64,000 bases of DNA from Actinomucor elegans (Eukaryota > Mucoromycota > Mucoromycetes > Mucorales > Mucoraceae), in contig JAMSLZ010000001.1 in the NCBI GenBank assembly GCA_026027325.1, positions 434,001 to 498,000 of the forward strand, given 5' to 3'. Position numbers and translations under genes: made by a program. Each line of letters begins with the position of its first letter. Position 1 is the stretch's first letter. Below are positions 47,315 to 58,565 of the stretch, piece after piece. The notes under the pieces are model-generated. The model was not told where the DNA came from, did no database searches, and saw nothing but the letters and a program-made list of their open reading frames with translations.

Positions 47315-48150
47315 TTGTTTCTAATAAAAAAAAGATTTCTTTCTAATATTTAAAGCATCTGCAAATTCTATTAATACTGTAGGAATAATGGAGGCGCTGA
47401 TCATTTCTTTGAAAGGGTGGTCCACACCAGGAAGGGAAAACTGTTGGCTTTGGCAAAAATTAACCAATTTCAATGTGGACATAAAGATTCATAAAGAATA
47501 AAAAAAGCAAGCTCTATACACAAGTGCGCTCCAATAATTATTCCAAAAGATACAACAATTCATTCTGGGTATGGAATACTTGGATGCGGCATCCAACCAG
47601 GATCGGATGAGAGATCTAAAGATCATTAGAATAATACTAATTTGCATGAAATATATATTCTACTGGCTATATTGACTATATTTTGTTTAAGCAAATGTTC
47701 TAGAAAGCGCAGTGATTCATCTGTACTTCAAGCACTAATTACCAATTAAAATAAAAGGCTCTTTATTTTATGGTTTCATAATGTAACAATACTGCTAGTA
47801 CTTTTAGCTTTGCTTTTCATATATGGGAGCACAAGAGAAAGCAGAGAAACATCATCTTCCAGGAACGATGCTGATCATTTTTAGCAAAGCCTACAGATAT
47901 ATAAGATGCAGGTAGTATAGCCAATTTTGATGAACCTATATAAAGCCATTTTAATACAATTTACAAAGCTGAAGATCAATAAGATGTGAAGTTACTGTTA
48001 GTGCAACAAATTCATCTGCATTGTTGTGAACTAATGCTATTGTAAAGAGTGTAGCTAGCTTATAGTCCTATCACTTCAAAAGCTCGGAATTTTTCACCAT
48101 CAAAATTATTAGTATATTTTCATAAAGAATGTCTTAAAAAAGATGACAAT
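47315..48150. other. AT-rich intergenic region
   Basis: 3' flank of the polymerase gene and AT-rich DNA up to the duplicated GC-rich unit. No gene seen. Confidence 0.5.
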
Positions 48151-48338
48151 ATCAATCTGCCGACTACCTGGAACCATGCAACAGCAAAAGTAACAAACTC
48201 TACTGAGAAACATGGACGAGGATTGGGTTGCGGCCAGGGACAGCTACCAAAGTCGCCACAGACTGAGCAGAGCAGCCAAGTCCATACTTTATAAAATCCC
48301 TCGGTATGGAGAGGCGGGGTCACCTTACGGCCAAGCTC
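48151..48338 (+). repeat. GC-rich 188-bp unit, copy 1
   Basis: Begins ATCAATCTGCCGACTACC and ends CCAAGCTC; it differs from copy 2 at two bases. Confidence 0.9.
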
Positions 48339-48368
48339 CGATCATCTAGCATCTTTAGTGAAAGAAGT

Positions 48369-48556
48369 ATCAATCTGCCGACTACCTGGAACCATGCAAC
48401 AGCAAAAGTAGCAAACTCTACTGAGAAACATGGACGAGGATTGGGTTGCGGCCAGGGACAGCTACCAAAGTCGCCACAGACTGAGCAGAGCAGCCAAGTC
48501 CATACTTTATAAAATCCCTCGGTATGGAGAGGCGGGGTCACCTTACAGCCAAGCTC
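48369..48556 (+). repeat. GC-rich 188-bp unit, copy 2
   Basis: Starts 218 bp after copy 1 and is followed by TGTCTTTCAGATGC and the A-tract. Confidence 0.9.
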
Positions 48557-48568
48557 TGTCTTTCAGAT

Positions 48569-48627
<59 letters not shown>

Positions 48628-48904
48628 CATTACAAATGTATAAATGTTACCTTTGAGTTGAGATTAGTTAAGAGAGATCTAAAAAACAAAAGTGCGTTTC
48701 AGCCTTATTGTCTGATTGCATAATGATTAGTTGCGACTGTATGTTAATATTTTTTCATGGAGAAAGTTATGAACGATAAAAAAACACCATGTTAAAACTA
48801 GGAATAAATGGTTCTAAACAAAAGAAAGTCACAAATTGTGGTACCAGTTTACGTCGTCAGTGTTCATGTGTAAATAATCTTTTCTGTAACTTCAAAAGCT
48901 GATC

Positions 48905-50902
48905 ATGAATAACAATACTCTGAACTATCAAGTACCAGAAAATTCTACTATCAAGTGCTCCTCGTATTTTAAATCTACGCCATTAAGCAAATGGAGTGTT
49001 CATGGTTACGCTCAACACGCCCAACTTGAAAATTCTTGTGTGAAAAAGTTTGGAAAATCCTCAGAACAATTCTACAACGCACTTGATGATATCAGAAAGA
49101 GTGAAGAAACACCTAGTGATGTTAAACGCGTACTTAATTCAATTTTACCAAAAGTAAATGCATTGAGCTTAACAAAAACGTATATTTACATGTTCACTAA
49201 CAGTATCGTTTCCTCATTCAGATGAAAGCTTCTAAGCCCAAAGAACCTGTTCAAGTTAAAATTAGAAACAAATACTCTCAATGTGCTGTATCGGGCTCAG
49301 GGAATGCAAGTCTTGTTCTTAATTCACTAGCATCAAACGAGAATTTAGATTCAAGCGGTTCAAATAGATCAGAAAATACAACTGCACAAAGCAAAACGCC
49401 AGTGCTAAACAAAGGAAAAAGAAAAGCCATTGAGATTGAAGAAAACAGTGAACTGCAGATCCCTGTACCGCTTGATGATTCTAATACATTAGACAACCTC
49501 TTTAAAAATCCTCCGTCAACGCCTGTTTCATCGTTATCTTCTTCTGAATTTCGAAGATTAGTGTATATTTATGGATCTAAAGCCGTAAACTTCAGAAAAA
49601 AAAAAACTAGATGTTGATTTATTAACTTTTGTTTTTTTTTCAATAATTACATAGTTATCTAAAACATTCTACATGGCGGATGCTTTTGCCCTAGAAAACC
49701 TTATTAAAGCATTTAACCCAACAACTCTAGGTGAACAGCTAGACGTAATGTCAGCAAAGCTGGCGATGGCAATCGATCTAAGTAACATCATGCAAGTCAA
49801 CGCTTTGAAGCTCTCGTTGTCTCGTATTATTGACACAGTCAACAATGGTGTTACGTCTGTATTCCGCCAATACCTGAACAATCAGTTTTGGGAGAGGTTA
49901 AATACTGTAGACATAAAGATAAATGAAGGAATGACAACTGCCGCTAAACAATTATACCACGAAATAATGGCAAGAGGCACTGTAAATGGCAAAATCGACA
50001 AGAAAGAGATAAGAGTTGCCATTGCCGAAGAAAAATTGTCCATACTGAAGTCTGACCAGACAGAATGTTTACAAATTTTAGATATACTCGACCTAATCAC
50101 CAAGCATTGCCTCACTGACCGTAGCATTTGTTCTGATGACGATGCAAGTGAACTGACATGTTATCGCAAATTTGCAAAGATACTCGATGAAATTCTAGAT
50201 AACACCATGTTAGATATTCTAGATGGAGAAAGAGTATCTAAAGCTTCTAAGACCGTGGCCACGAACTTAGAAAAAATATATAATGCAAATATTCCTTTGA
50301 ACAATGGCTTTGGTAGAAGAATCGATTTGATTCTTGCGACGAAGGATGTGGAGTTGTCTACGAGCGAGTGGAAAAGGAAGAAGTCTCCTGCTGCCAAATG
50401 TTTGCAACAACAGGCGAAGAATATCAGAATCAACAAGGCAATCTTGAGATATTTCTTGGACCTCCCTATTTCTGAAGCTAACAAGAACAAAGTAATGACA
50501 GTTGGTATGGATTGGACGGGTACCATGGGCTACATGTTTGCTGTCAAGCCACTTGATGATGTCTTTGTTGCTAGCACACTATATACACTCACCACACCCA
50601 CATATATTGATGAACTACCTTCTTTTATTGATACGCTTGACCATCTTTATTCATGGCGTAATTATCATGTTGATATCAAGGATATTGTTCTTGAAGCTCT
50701 TTGTAGACGCGAAAAAGAAATTTTTTTTTCCTCTATGCTTGGCTCCTCCACCGCTACCACTACGGGTGTCAATGCCTCGCCCAATATTTACTTAACACCT
50801 ACTCGACCTCGCCGAAGAAGAATTGAATCTGAAATTCAAGACGAAGAACAAGAAGAGTACCAAGAAGAGTACCAAGAAGAGTATCAAGATGAGGATGAAT
50901 GA
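48905..50902 (+). CDS. Lineage-type protein of unknown function with possible PD-(D/E)XK signature
   Basis: Three exons (48905-49153, 49222-49584 and 49655-50902) join in phase to 619 residues. The donor of intron 2 could also be GTGTAT at 49561. The first 200 residues are Ser/Asn-rich with a basic GKRKAIEI patch. The C-terminal two thirds look helical and folded. The most distinctive block is GRRIDLILATKDVELSTSEW followed by KRKK, then a helix with QQQAKNIRINKAIL. The Asp, about 15 residues, then Glu-x-Lys arrangement on a predicted strand-turn-strand is the signature of PD-(D/E)XK nucleases. I recall similar blocks in multicopy hypothetical proteins of Mucoromycota, unverified. The tail repeats EEYQ acidic units. 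It lies among transposon relics, so it may be mobile-element-associated. No function assigned. Confidence 0.75.
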
Positions 50903-51069
50903 ATGAATTTTTTTTCGTTGTGCACAAAAAAATTACCGCTGTTAAGTTCCCCTTTCATAATATAGCCAGAGGAAATAATTTATGGCGATTTTTGTGATTT
51001 TAACAGTAGCAGAAATCATGCCTTACCTTCAAGTAAAAAATTGGTACAGTAAAATGTCAATTTTATAAA

Positions 51070-51545
51070 CTAGTATTTTGTATGAGGTCCCTTTTTGCAG
51101 ATTATAGTTTCGCATAGGTAGGGCATAATGTGTGTAATCACTAAAAGTAAGTTGGTATCAATTCGATACCATTCTTCCACAAGACATATCTTGAGTTGCT
51201 CGATATTCTCAATTTGATGTTTTCTGGCCTTGATTCTCTTTTTCCAAATAAACCCAAAGGTGTTCGATCGGGTTTGAATCGAGACTTTAGGCTCGCCAGT
51301 AGTCAAATCATGTTACTTGACACTTATTCTTGTACAAAGTACTGTAGGAGTCAGTATGACATTAGGTACTATCTTCCTGAAAGGTAAAATACTTATCTTC
51401 ACGACTAATTAATTCTTCCGACCAAAAAAGAAAGTAGCCATCTAGAAACTGGACACAAGTGCCCTGATTTACCGATTTCTCTAGTATCACATGAGAACCC
51501 AAACTATCACTGAACCTTTTCCAAACCTAGCAATTCCTTTTATAT
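51070..51545 (-). pseudogene. Tc1/mariner transposase relic (C-terminal half)
   Basis: On the minus strand the part below 51306 reads as a Tc1 transposase C-terminus: WKKRIKARK, then IEQLKICLVEEWYRI, then ending GPHTKY before a TAG at 51070, as in Tc1 ends (…KGGHTKY). Upstream, around 51480-51545, a second fragment reads FGKGSVIVWVLM, the Tc1 FGGGSVMVWG block. Several stops and frame changes separate the pieces, and the expected catalytic NPIE box is mutated, so the gene is dead. Inverted ends were not found. Confidence 0.7.
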
Positions 51546-51599
51546 GCTCATGCTATTTGCTTAGTTGATATTCATCCTAGGCATAGTGCAAGAACTGTG

Positions 51600-52497
51600 G
51601 CTCTAGAGCCCAAATTGGACCTAGAACTGTACAGAGATGATACAGGACTTGGGAAGAGGACCCGGACTCAATATTCAAGACTATCAGCCGCCCAGGAATT
51701 ACTGAACCTGAAGGAGAATTAGCAAAGGCAACTAAAAGTTTGGTGGCTAATTTCTATTACTAGTATCTCACTACCACTATAGATTAGTTGCTGGATCAGA
51801 TGCCTAGTAGCTTTATAGAATTGGGCATCTCAAAAAAGAATTCTACCGTTATATGGCTGACCTATGGACTTGCACCATTAAAAGTTTCAATTGGAGGCTA
51901 CGGATAGAAACACCCTAGAGAGAATTCAAAAAAAAAAATAGGTAAAAATGGTGAAAGAGCTGGGCATTGGCTTTATGAGCAACCGTGTTTTCATCGATGA
52001 ATTAGGAGGGTTCAATGCAAACCCGAGAAGGACTGCCTCAAGGCTGGGTACCAAAAGGGGGAGGCTGCCAAAATCAAAGCACTAACTGCGAGAGTTAACT
52101 CAATTTCTATCCTGAAGATCTTATCAAGATTAACTTGAGAAAGCCTATATGATTTTTTTTAAAAAAAAAAGAAAAGAAAGATAGATGGTGACAAAAAGCA
52201 GCAAATAAAGGGCACAGTAACCAATCATTATCTCAATTCCATCAAAGCCATCCTTGCTGCGATGAACAAGTTTCCTGAAATGAAAGGATAGTATTTGATT
52301 ATGAATAATGCGCCCATGGGCACAAGCAAAATAATTGGTGAAGCGATCAAAAAGCGCGGCTGCAAGTGCATTTACTTATCATCTTACTCTCCAGAACTCA
52401 ATCCAATAGAACAATTTTGGTCTGTTATTAAGAGTAATGTGAAAAGAGGGTTTATACTTAAAAAATATACTATTGCCTCAAATAATTGTTATAGATG
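51600..52497 (+). pseudogene. DDE-superfamily (IS630/Tc1-like, DDE_3) transposase relic
   Basis: Fragments in order on the plus strand: the first catalytic block RVFIDELGGFNANPRRT near 51985; a linker with LIKINLRKP; then from about 52208 KGTVTNHYLNSIKAIL...; the second block YLIMNNAPMGTS, where the catalytic Asp appears as Asn; and the third block YLSSYSPELNPIEQFWSVIK with the catalytic Glu. A TAG interrupts the frame at about 52290, and earlier frames are broken too. An N-terminal helix-turn-helix remnant may lie at 51600-51900. This is an inactive copy of a type common in Mucoromycota. Confidence 0.75.
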
Positions 52498-52913
52498 CTA
52501 GCAACCAAGCTACCCAATCCATCTATTGAAAGGGTTATTTTGTACGCTATTCCGTTAAACGTTTTGATCACTGCCTTGCGACATGTTTTTTTGAAAAGCG
52601 CATTTTGGTAAAAGTTTGTATTTTTCATATTGACTTTATTAGTAATGCAAACAACCATTTCTATTCGCTGTAAATATCCAATTAGCTTCGTCAGTGCATC
52701 TGGTACATAGGGCGAGACGCAACTGATGACGTCTCGCTTTGGACGTATAAGCCCTCATGATAAAACATTTTCATTCTTTTTATTTCTTTTGCTAATTCCA
52801 TCATCAAATCAAAAGAAACTTCTCAAGTTCTTTTTATTACCATAGTTTTTATATAAAAAAATCAGTTTATAACTTTTATAAGAGACACCATACAAATATT
52901 CGTATAAAAAAAT
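52498..52913. other. Intergenic region
   Basis: Promoter and leader of the RNA-binding protein gene; the last 150 bp are T-rich and AT-rich. No gene seen. Confidence 0.5.
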
Positions 52914-55157
52914 ATGACAGAGCAAACCACCACTGAAACTACTACTACTACTACTACTACTACTAAGCCATCAGTTGTTGATGACTTCTTCTCGGCCTTA
53001 TTCGCAAATAATACTAGTGCTACTAGCATTAGTAATAGTCAGGGATTGAATAGTAGTGATAATAGCAGTAATGAACCCAGTACTGCGACACTTACTACTA
53101 GCCCTATACCTCCCACGAACACCAGCCAGTCCAACAGCCCTAGTACTAATGATATTATTAATATAAAAAAAGAGCCTAGCCAACAACAAGATACTGCTGC
53201 TACTGCTACTTTAGGATACGTTGAGAACAACACCTATACCCCGGTAAAAAGCGATACTTCTATGATAGAAAGCGGAAAAGTGCTAGATGAGTTTGATGAG
53301 TACTCTCTACTTAGTAGAAGACGTAGTAATGAACCTATAGTACGTCATCCAGTATCTAACAAGGGGGATTCACCAGCACAGATTCTGTCCAAGAAAGATA
53401 TTGATTGGAGTACTGTTAAGCCTGAGTCACGCATGTTGGTTCGTCAACTGCCCAAATTTGCCGACAAACAAGAAGTCTTGGAATATTTTACAAAATACGG
53501 TGAGGTGATTGAAGTTGTACAGAAAAACTCTTTTGGTTTCGTTCATTTTGAAAATCCTGAATCTTGTGCTCGTGCTGTTCAAGCAGAGAACGGTAAAATC
53601 TATAACGGTGTTATATTAGGTAGGATCCGATTTAATAAGTAACTTATTGAAAACTAATGCAATATCATAGACCTTGAAATCTGTAAAAGAAAGCCCTTTT
53701 TTGCTCGTGTTCTAGAAGATCAGCCTGAAACTAATAGACGAAACCTTTCTCCTCCTCCTCCTGCAAAGCGTAAACGCGACCCTCGTCAAGATACCGTAAC
53801 TCGTAAGCGTAACTATTCTCCTACCAAATCTGTATCCCCTCCTCCCGTGTATGGAAGAAGAAACAGTAGTCCAAAAATGGAGTTCCAAAACCGTTCTCCT
53901 ATGAACAATCAAAGAAACCGTCTGCCACAGTATCATGATAATTCTTCTATGCATGTTAACCTTAACAATAGTTCTCGTGTCGATGAATTTGGCAGATCTA
54001 TTGATAATCGTCCTAATTATAATGGAAGACGTCAAGACACAGGTAATGGTAGAAGAGCTGATCCTCGTTTTTCATCAGATGGATATAACTATACTGCCAA
54101 TCCATATACTCCTGCTCCTCCTTCTAGTTTAATTCCTTCTCGTAGCGGTAATGAGGTTCCTACTGTTCAAATTATTTCATGGAGTGATGCCTTTCATGTC
54201 CTTTTGCGTTCTGTCGAAAATCACTTTTCAAAGCAGTTTATACGTACAGCTTCTATTACATTGCCTTATTCCAAAGCAACACGTGATGAACTTGTCAAGC
54301 AGATGGTCATTGAGGGTGTGAAAGCGATAGTGATTATTGATAATGTAAATTTCGTAAATAGTAAAGTGTATCTTCAAGTTTTTGCTCCCAATGGTCAAGG
54401 TGGAGGCGTTCGATATGATGGTAAGTCTATTCTTTTACTTTTAAGGTATCAATCTAATACTCTATTCCTTTCTCTAGAGTATGCTAGTGTCACTCCAGTT
54501 GAAGCTGTCAATATCGTTCGCACGGCTCATCCATCATATAAACAACCAGTGCAACCAATACAGCCAGCACAACAGCATCAACCAGCGCAACAGCATCAAC
54601 CATATATTCCTACTCAACCGCATTATTTACGCCAATCTCAATCTATTCCTCAACCACCAGCAGTTACTAATCAACCCAGTTTGGATGTTAATGCCCTTGC
54701 TTCTTTACTAAACCTGGTTCAACCTAAGCCTGCTGTTGTAGCTCCTACTCAACCCACTATACCGCAACTGTTAGCCACTTTGATGAATGGACTGAATCCT
54801 AACACCAATACAACTTCTCCTCCACTTCTTGCGCCTATCCCTTCACCACCACAACAGCCCCCAGTTCAACAAACCACATCACAGCCTAGTATGGCTGCCC
54901 TATTGAGTACGGCAGCCGGTGGTAATCCTGCTATAGCGCAACTGTTATTGCAGATGACATCAGGGGCGTCTAATACTGCGTCTGTTCCATCTGTAATTTC
55001 ACCTACCTTAAATCAAGTTTCAATTCCTCAAACAACCACTACAGCTGCTCCAGTTAACAACCAACAATCTTTAAATAATAATCAATTAAGAGATATCCTG
55101 AACCAATATCAGCTTCTATCTAAGCCTGCTATTGCAGCTTCTGACAAGATGCAGTAA
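52914..55157 (+). CDS. RRM-domain RNA-binding protein, Nab3/NCOA5-like
   Basis: Three exons (52914-53619, 53671-54420 and 54478-55157) give 711 residues. The N-terminus has a Thr run (ACT microsatellite) and is Ser/Thr-rich. Residues about 175-245 form a degenerate RRM: RMLVRQLPKF (RNP2), FGFVHFENPESC (RNP1) and a C-terminal strand ILG/DLEICKRKP crossing the first intron. A basic Pro/Arg region follows. A folded segment from about 415 (PTVQIISWSDAFHVLLRSVENHF...VKAIVIID) resembles the anticodon-binding-like domain of NCOA5. The C-terminal 220 residues are Gln/Pro-rich. In yeast, Nab3 works with Nrd1 and Sen1 in termination of short non-coding RNAs; that role here is inference from RRM similarity. 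Confidence 0.75.
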
Positions 55158-55700
55158 TGCGTTTGTTATATTTAATAAAATCAATTCCCTTTTTCTATCT
55201 TTTTACAGTATATTGTACTAAACCGTCAGGTGGCTATCTTAAATAACCTTTCTTCATACTGTACTTAATATGGCGCAACAGTGTAACCTGGAGGATAGTA
55301 TCTTACCATCAGTTAGATATCTTTATAATGGAGCAGCTAAACTAGATGCTATTCGTGTTTGACCTTGAAGGATAGCGCTTATAAGTTTGGTGATTAATGG
55401 AACGCGTTAGACATCAACTATTTAGTAAGCTAATTTCTTTATATTGAGTTGGTCTTAAAAGTTCCATCTATCTGTTTTCACGGCCAGACTTTTGCACGAC
55501 GCTTATCCTTGGCTTACTCTTGCCAAACCTAGGTTCTTATTGGCTTAGGTGGGCGCTTACTAAACATCAATATGACGCGAAAAAGATTCTAAACCCCCAC
55601 ACTTATTTTTGGGCTATATAGCAAGCGGTTTTCTATATTTTTCCTTCTTCTTCTTCTTCTTCTTTACATTACTTTCATATCAAACAAAGTATAATTAAAA
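55158..55700. other. Intergenic region with SOD1 promoter
   Basis: The upstream part is ordinary AT-rich DNA. The last 80 bp contain a CTT-repeat pyrimidine tract (about 55644-55665) just before the SOD1 start, typical of strongly expressed fungal genes. Confidence 0.5.
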
Positions 55701-56397
55701 ATGGTTAACGCTGTCGCTGTTCTTAAGGGTAACAACATCTCTGGTGTCGTAAAGTTCTCTCAAACCACTGAAGATGCCAAGGTTGTTGTCGAAGCTTCTT
55801 TCACTGGTTTGGCTCCTGGTAAGCACGGTTTCCATATCCACGAATTCGGAGATAACACCAACGGTAAAGTATCCATGTTCCTCGAGTTTTTTGTTGGTCT
55901 TTGACGTACCCGTACTAGACGGGACAGTCAAAAGACGCGTCAGAATTAATGACTAATCCAAAAAAAAATTCCTAGGTTGTATTTCCGCTGGTCCTCACTA
56001 TAACCCTCACAATAAGACTCACGGTGCTCCCGATGCTGAAGTCCGTCATGCTGGTGATTTGGGTAATATTGAAGCCAACAGTGCTGGTGAAGCTACTTTG
56101 AAGATGGAAGATGCTCAATTAAAGTTGATCGGTCCTTTGTCTATCATCGGGTAAGAGAAAAAAAAAAGATAAAATACGTTTGTAAAGCATTCTAACTTAT
56201 CTCTTATCAGTCGTACTGTCGTTGTTCACGCTGATGTTGATGATCTCGGTCTTGGTGGTCATGAACTCTCTGCCACTACTGGTAATGCCGGTGATCGTTT
56301 AGCTTGTGGTGTTATTGGTGGTAAGTAAAAGTTTGTAAAAATTTGGTTTGATCAATTGACTGATGACGTTCCCTTATCCCTTGTAGTTACCAAATAA
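55701..56397 (+). CDS. SOD1: Cu/Zn superoxide dismutase
   Basis: Cytosolic and intermembrane-space enzyme that dismutates superoxide to oxygen and hydrogen peroxide. Four exons (55701-55863, 55976-56150, 56211-56320 and 56387-56397) give 152 residues, the usual length. Copper and zinc ligands are all present: [10 protein letters not shown], then the [12 protein letters not shown] loop, VRHAGDLG and [11 protein letters not shown]. The disulfide cysteines are in NGCISAGPH and LACGVIG, and the active-site Arg follows the latter motif region less typically, since the protein ends early at GVIGVTK. The last exon is only 11 nt. Codon use is strongly biased towards preferred codons, as in eIF5, so expression is probably high. 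Confidence 0.98.
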
Positions 56398-56505
56398 ACA
56401 TGTATGACACAAGCAATAAAATACCTGCCAAATAATAAAAAAAAGTTGCGCGTAACTAGCGAGTTTTAGTCTTTACTTATTTATGCAGACTAGCATGAAA
56501 CGTGT

Positions 56506-56543
<38 letters not shown>

Positions 56544-56783
56544 AAGGCAACTTGTGTTTCTCGGGAAAAGAACCCTTGTTTATTATGCAGCTGAGCATGA
56601 CAAGTGTATTTCTTCATGATGTTTCCCAAGCTTCAGCTTTTCATTGATCGGTTTGCTAAAAGCTAGCCGAGGAATATTAGCGTTAAGACAGCACTTTCAA
56701 ATACTATTAACTTAAATTCCACTGTAGTCAGGACCTTTTCTGATATTTCCAGTATGTTGAACTTTGAGCATTTTTATAGTAGT
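56398..56783. other. Intergenic region with T33 tract
   Basis: Contains a run of 33 T at 56507-56539 between SOD1 and the convergent small gene. A second short motif pair (TATGCAG...AGCATGA) occurs on both sides of the T tract, suggesting a small local duplication. No gene seen. Confidence 0.6.
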
Positions 56784-57274
56784 TTATGCATCTTCGAGTA
56801 TATGTAGCATATCCAACAAAACATTCTTTGTCGCTGCTCTCTGTGACAAATCACTCAAATCCTAGTTCAGCAGCTTAATATGAAATGAAACCTAGCTTAC
56901 TAAGTAATACGTACCTTGGTTAGTGTATCCACTTGAGGCGATGTCAAGAACTGATAATTTTTCATAATAAACAGATATACATCGTTTGGTAGGTAGATGC
57001 TTTGGAGCAATTGATAAAAAAAATGATGTGTCGCTTCCAGTAACTGTGATAGGACTGGGATTGTGTGTTTAGCTTTCTCTTGAGCTTTCTTTCGAATGGC
57101 TTGACTTGTCTCTTGATCCATTGAACCTAGTTCAGTTTCGATACAGATACACCAGTCTTTGCATTTTGCAATAAAATCAACCGTCCAAAGAGCGACTTCA
57201 GCAGTACTTATTTGGTCTAGCAGTTCAGTATAAGAAATGATCATTTCAACAATAGTTTCATGATCACCATTCAT
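56784..57274 (-). CDS. Small helical protein, function unknown
   Basis: Exons 57274-56915 and 56861-56784 give 145 residues; the GTACGT donor and the CTAG acceptor keep phase. The sequence is almost entirely amphipathic helix (EMIISYTELLDQI, VDFIAKCKDWCICIETEL, IPVLSQLLEATHHFFYQLLQSI), with no membrane segment or signal peptide. It resembles small subunits of helical complexes, but I do not recognise the family. Only about 100 bp separate its start codon from the stop of the SAM carrier gene on the same strand. Confidence 0.7.
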
Positions 57275-57373
57275 ATTTATTAGTATATGTAAAGGAAAGA
57301 GAGAGAGAGTGGGGGATATTACAGTTTTCTTCTATTTAATTTTTTTTTTACAGTTAATTTACGTGACTATTAT

Positions 57374-58355
57374 TTAAAATCGTTCATCTAAAACACGAAG
57401 CTGTACAAAGGTCTTGAGTGCCTTTTCATAGACACCCAAGAAGATACTACCACCGATGGAGATCCACATCACACGAGGGCCTATACCTGAGAATAAAGCG
57501 CGTGGGCCTTCTTCAGCAGCAATACGCTTCATGGTAGAGATAATACCATCATAATGCTTAGATGAAGATGAATTCGCCTGATTTTTTATGGATAGCATAA
57601 TACGTGTCTTGCAGACGTCCAACGGAGTTGTAGCACCAGCTGCAATGGCACCAGCTAAAGAGCCCATCATGGCAGCTTCATAGGGTTCGGTACGACGGCC
57701 CTTCATGGTAGCATAAGTACGTTTAAAGTATTCGTATAATGGGAACTGAATACAGGTGAAAGGGATCTCGCGTGCTACTGTCGATAAGAATCCTCGGTAC
57801 ATACCCAATATACCTTCAGTACGTAAAACATGCGATACAGCTGCCGAGGTTTTGGTGAATTGCTTTGTTTGCATACGCTGTTTAATAACTTCGGTAGGTA
57901 CTCGAACTGTACAGGCCACTGTTTCACCGCAAGAGGCAGCAACCATATGAATTAAAGGTGTATATTGAGCATTATCGATTGTGGCTCCCATGACACGCTT
58001 TGTAGCTTCATAAGTCACGAAAAACAAAGAGGCTATACCATAAAACTATCAATTACAAGATCAAAATACGAACGTATCCATTATATCTTACCTCCAGGAG
58101 CACTACCAATAACAGCTGTCATCAATCCTGAGTAAATTCCTCGAAATCCTCCTGAAGCCAAGAACCCATGTTGCGATTGTAATCTGGTTTTAATGGTATC
58201 TATATAACAATCATGTCAAACTAAAGGCTCAACCTTATATTAAGATCTGCAAGGTCTATACCTAATGGGAACAGGGCAGTATCAACAGCAGTGCCTGCAC
58301 ATGCACCAGCAACCAAGGCCTGCTTCAAATTGCCTTGTTGATTAGAATTGCTCAT
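57374..58355 (-). CDS. PET8: Mitochondrial S-adenosylmethionine carrier (SLC25A26/Pet8)
   Basis: Inner-membrane antiporter bringing SAM into the matrix in exchange for S-adenosylhomocysteine. Exons 58355-58262, 58199-58092 and 58032-57374 give 286 residues, the usual length. Three carrier repeats are visible, each with the P-x-(D/E)-x-x-(K/R) signature: FPLDTIKTRLQSQ (crossing intron 1), VPTEVIKQRM and TPLDVCKTRI. The block GGFRGIYSGLMTAVIGSAPGA is specific for the SAM carrier subfamily. The start follows MSNSNQQGNLKQALVAG. It is divergent from the Coq11-like gene, with 210 bp between start codons. Confidence 0.95.
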
Positions 58356-58565
58356 GATTTCGAAACTTGTTCAAGAAGGGAAAAACCCACCCTTGTACCT
58401 CTAGGTCTATTGTTTTTTTACTGCTTGTGTACCCGATGAACATCTAAAGCGGTCACTCAATTCAACGGAAGATCTCGCCGTCATTCCAAGAGCGCAAAAC
58501 CCAAGCATGAAAGCATAAATAACCCGGAAAACCAATCCTTTTTTTCCCCTCTTTATTTAATTATA
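58356..58565. promoter_or_regulatory. Shared divergent promoter region, SAM carrier / Coq11-like
   Basis: Only 210 bp separate the two start codons, so both promoters must lie here. It includes a CCTCTTTATTTAATTATA stretch directly before the Coq11-like ATG. No factor site was identified. Confidence 0.6.

Larger units (their letters stand above)
48151..48626 (+). mobile_element. Candidate SINE-like retroposon: duplicated 188-bp unit with poly(A)
   Basis: Two 188-bp copies (48151-48338 and 48369-48556) differ at only two positions by eye and are separated by a 30-bp spacer. The second copy is followed by 14 bp and then 56 A (48571-48626). The units are much richer in GC than the flanks. They have no credible ORF; opposite-strand ORFs arise only because the unit is repeated. 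A 3' poly(A) on a short non-coding GC-rich unit suggests retroposition, and the dimer recalls dimeric SINEs. I found no clear Pol III A/B boxes and no clear target duplication, so a LINE 3' fragment or a copied structural RNA are alternatives. Confidence 0.45.

Noticed and set aside
48120..48541. Repeated ORFs on both strands in the GC-rich dimer
   Set aside because: They appear only because the non-coding unit is duplicated; no conserved protein pattern.
56507..56539. T33 tract as a poly(A) tail of a minus-strand retroposed gene
   Set aside because: No coding or repeat sequence ends at it; treated as a simple homopolymer.
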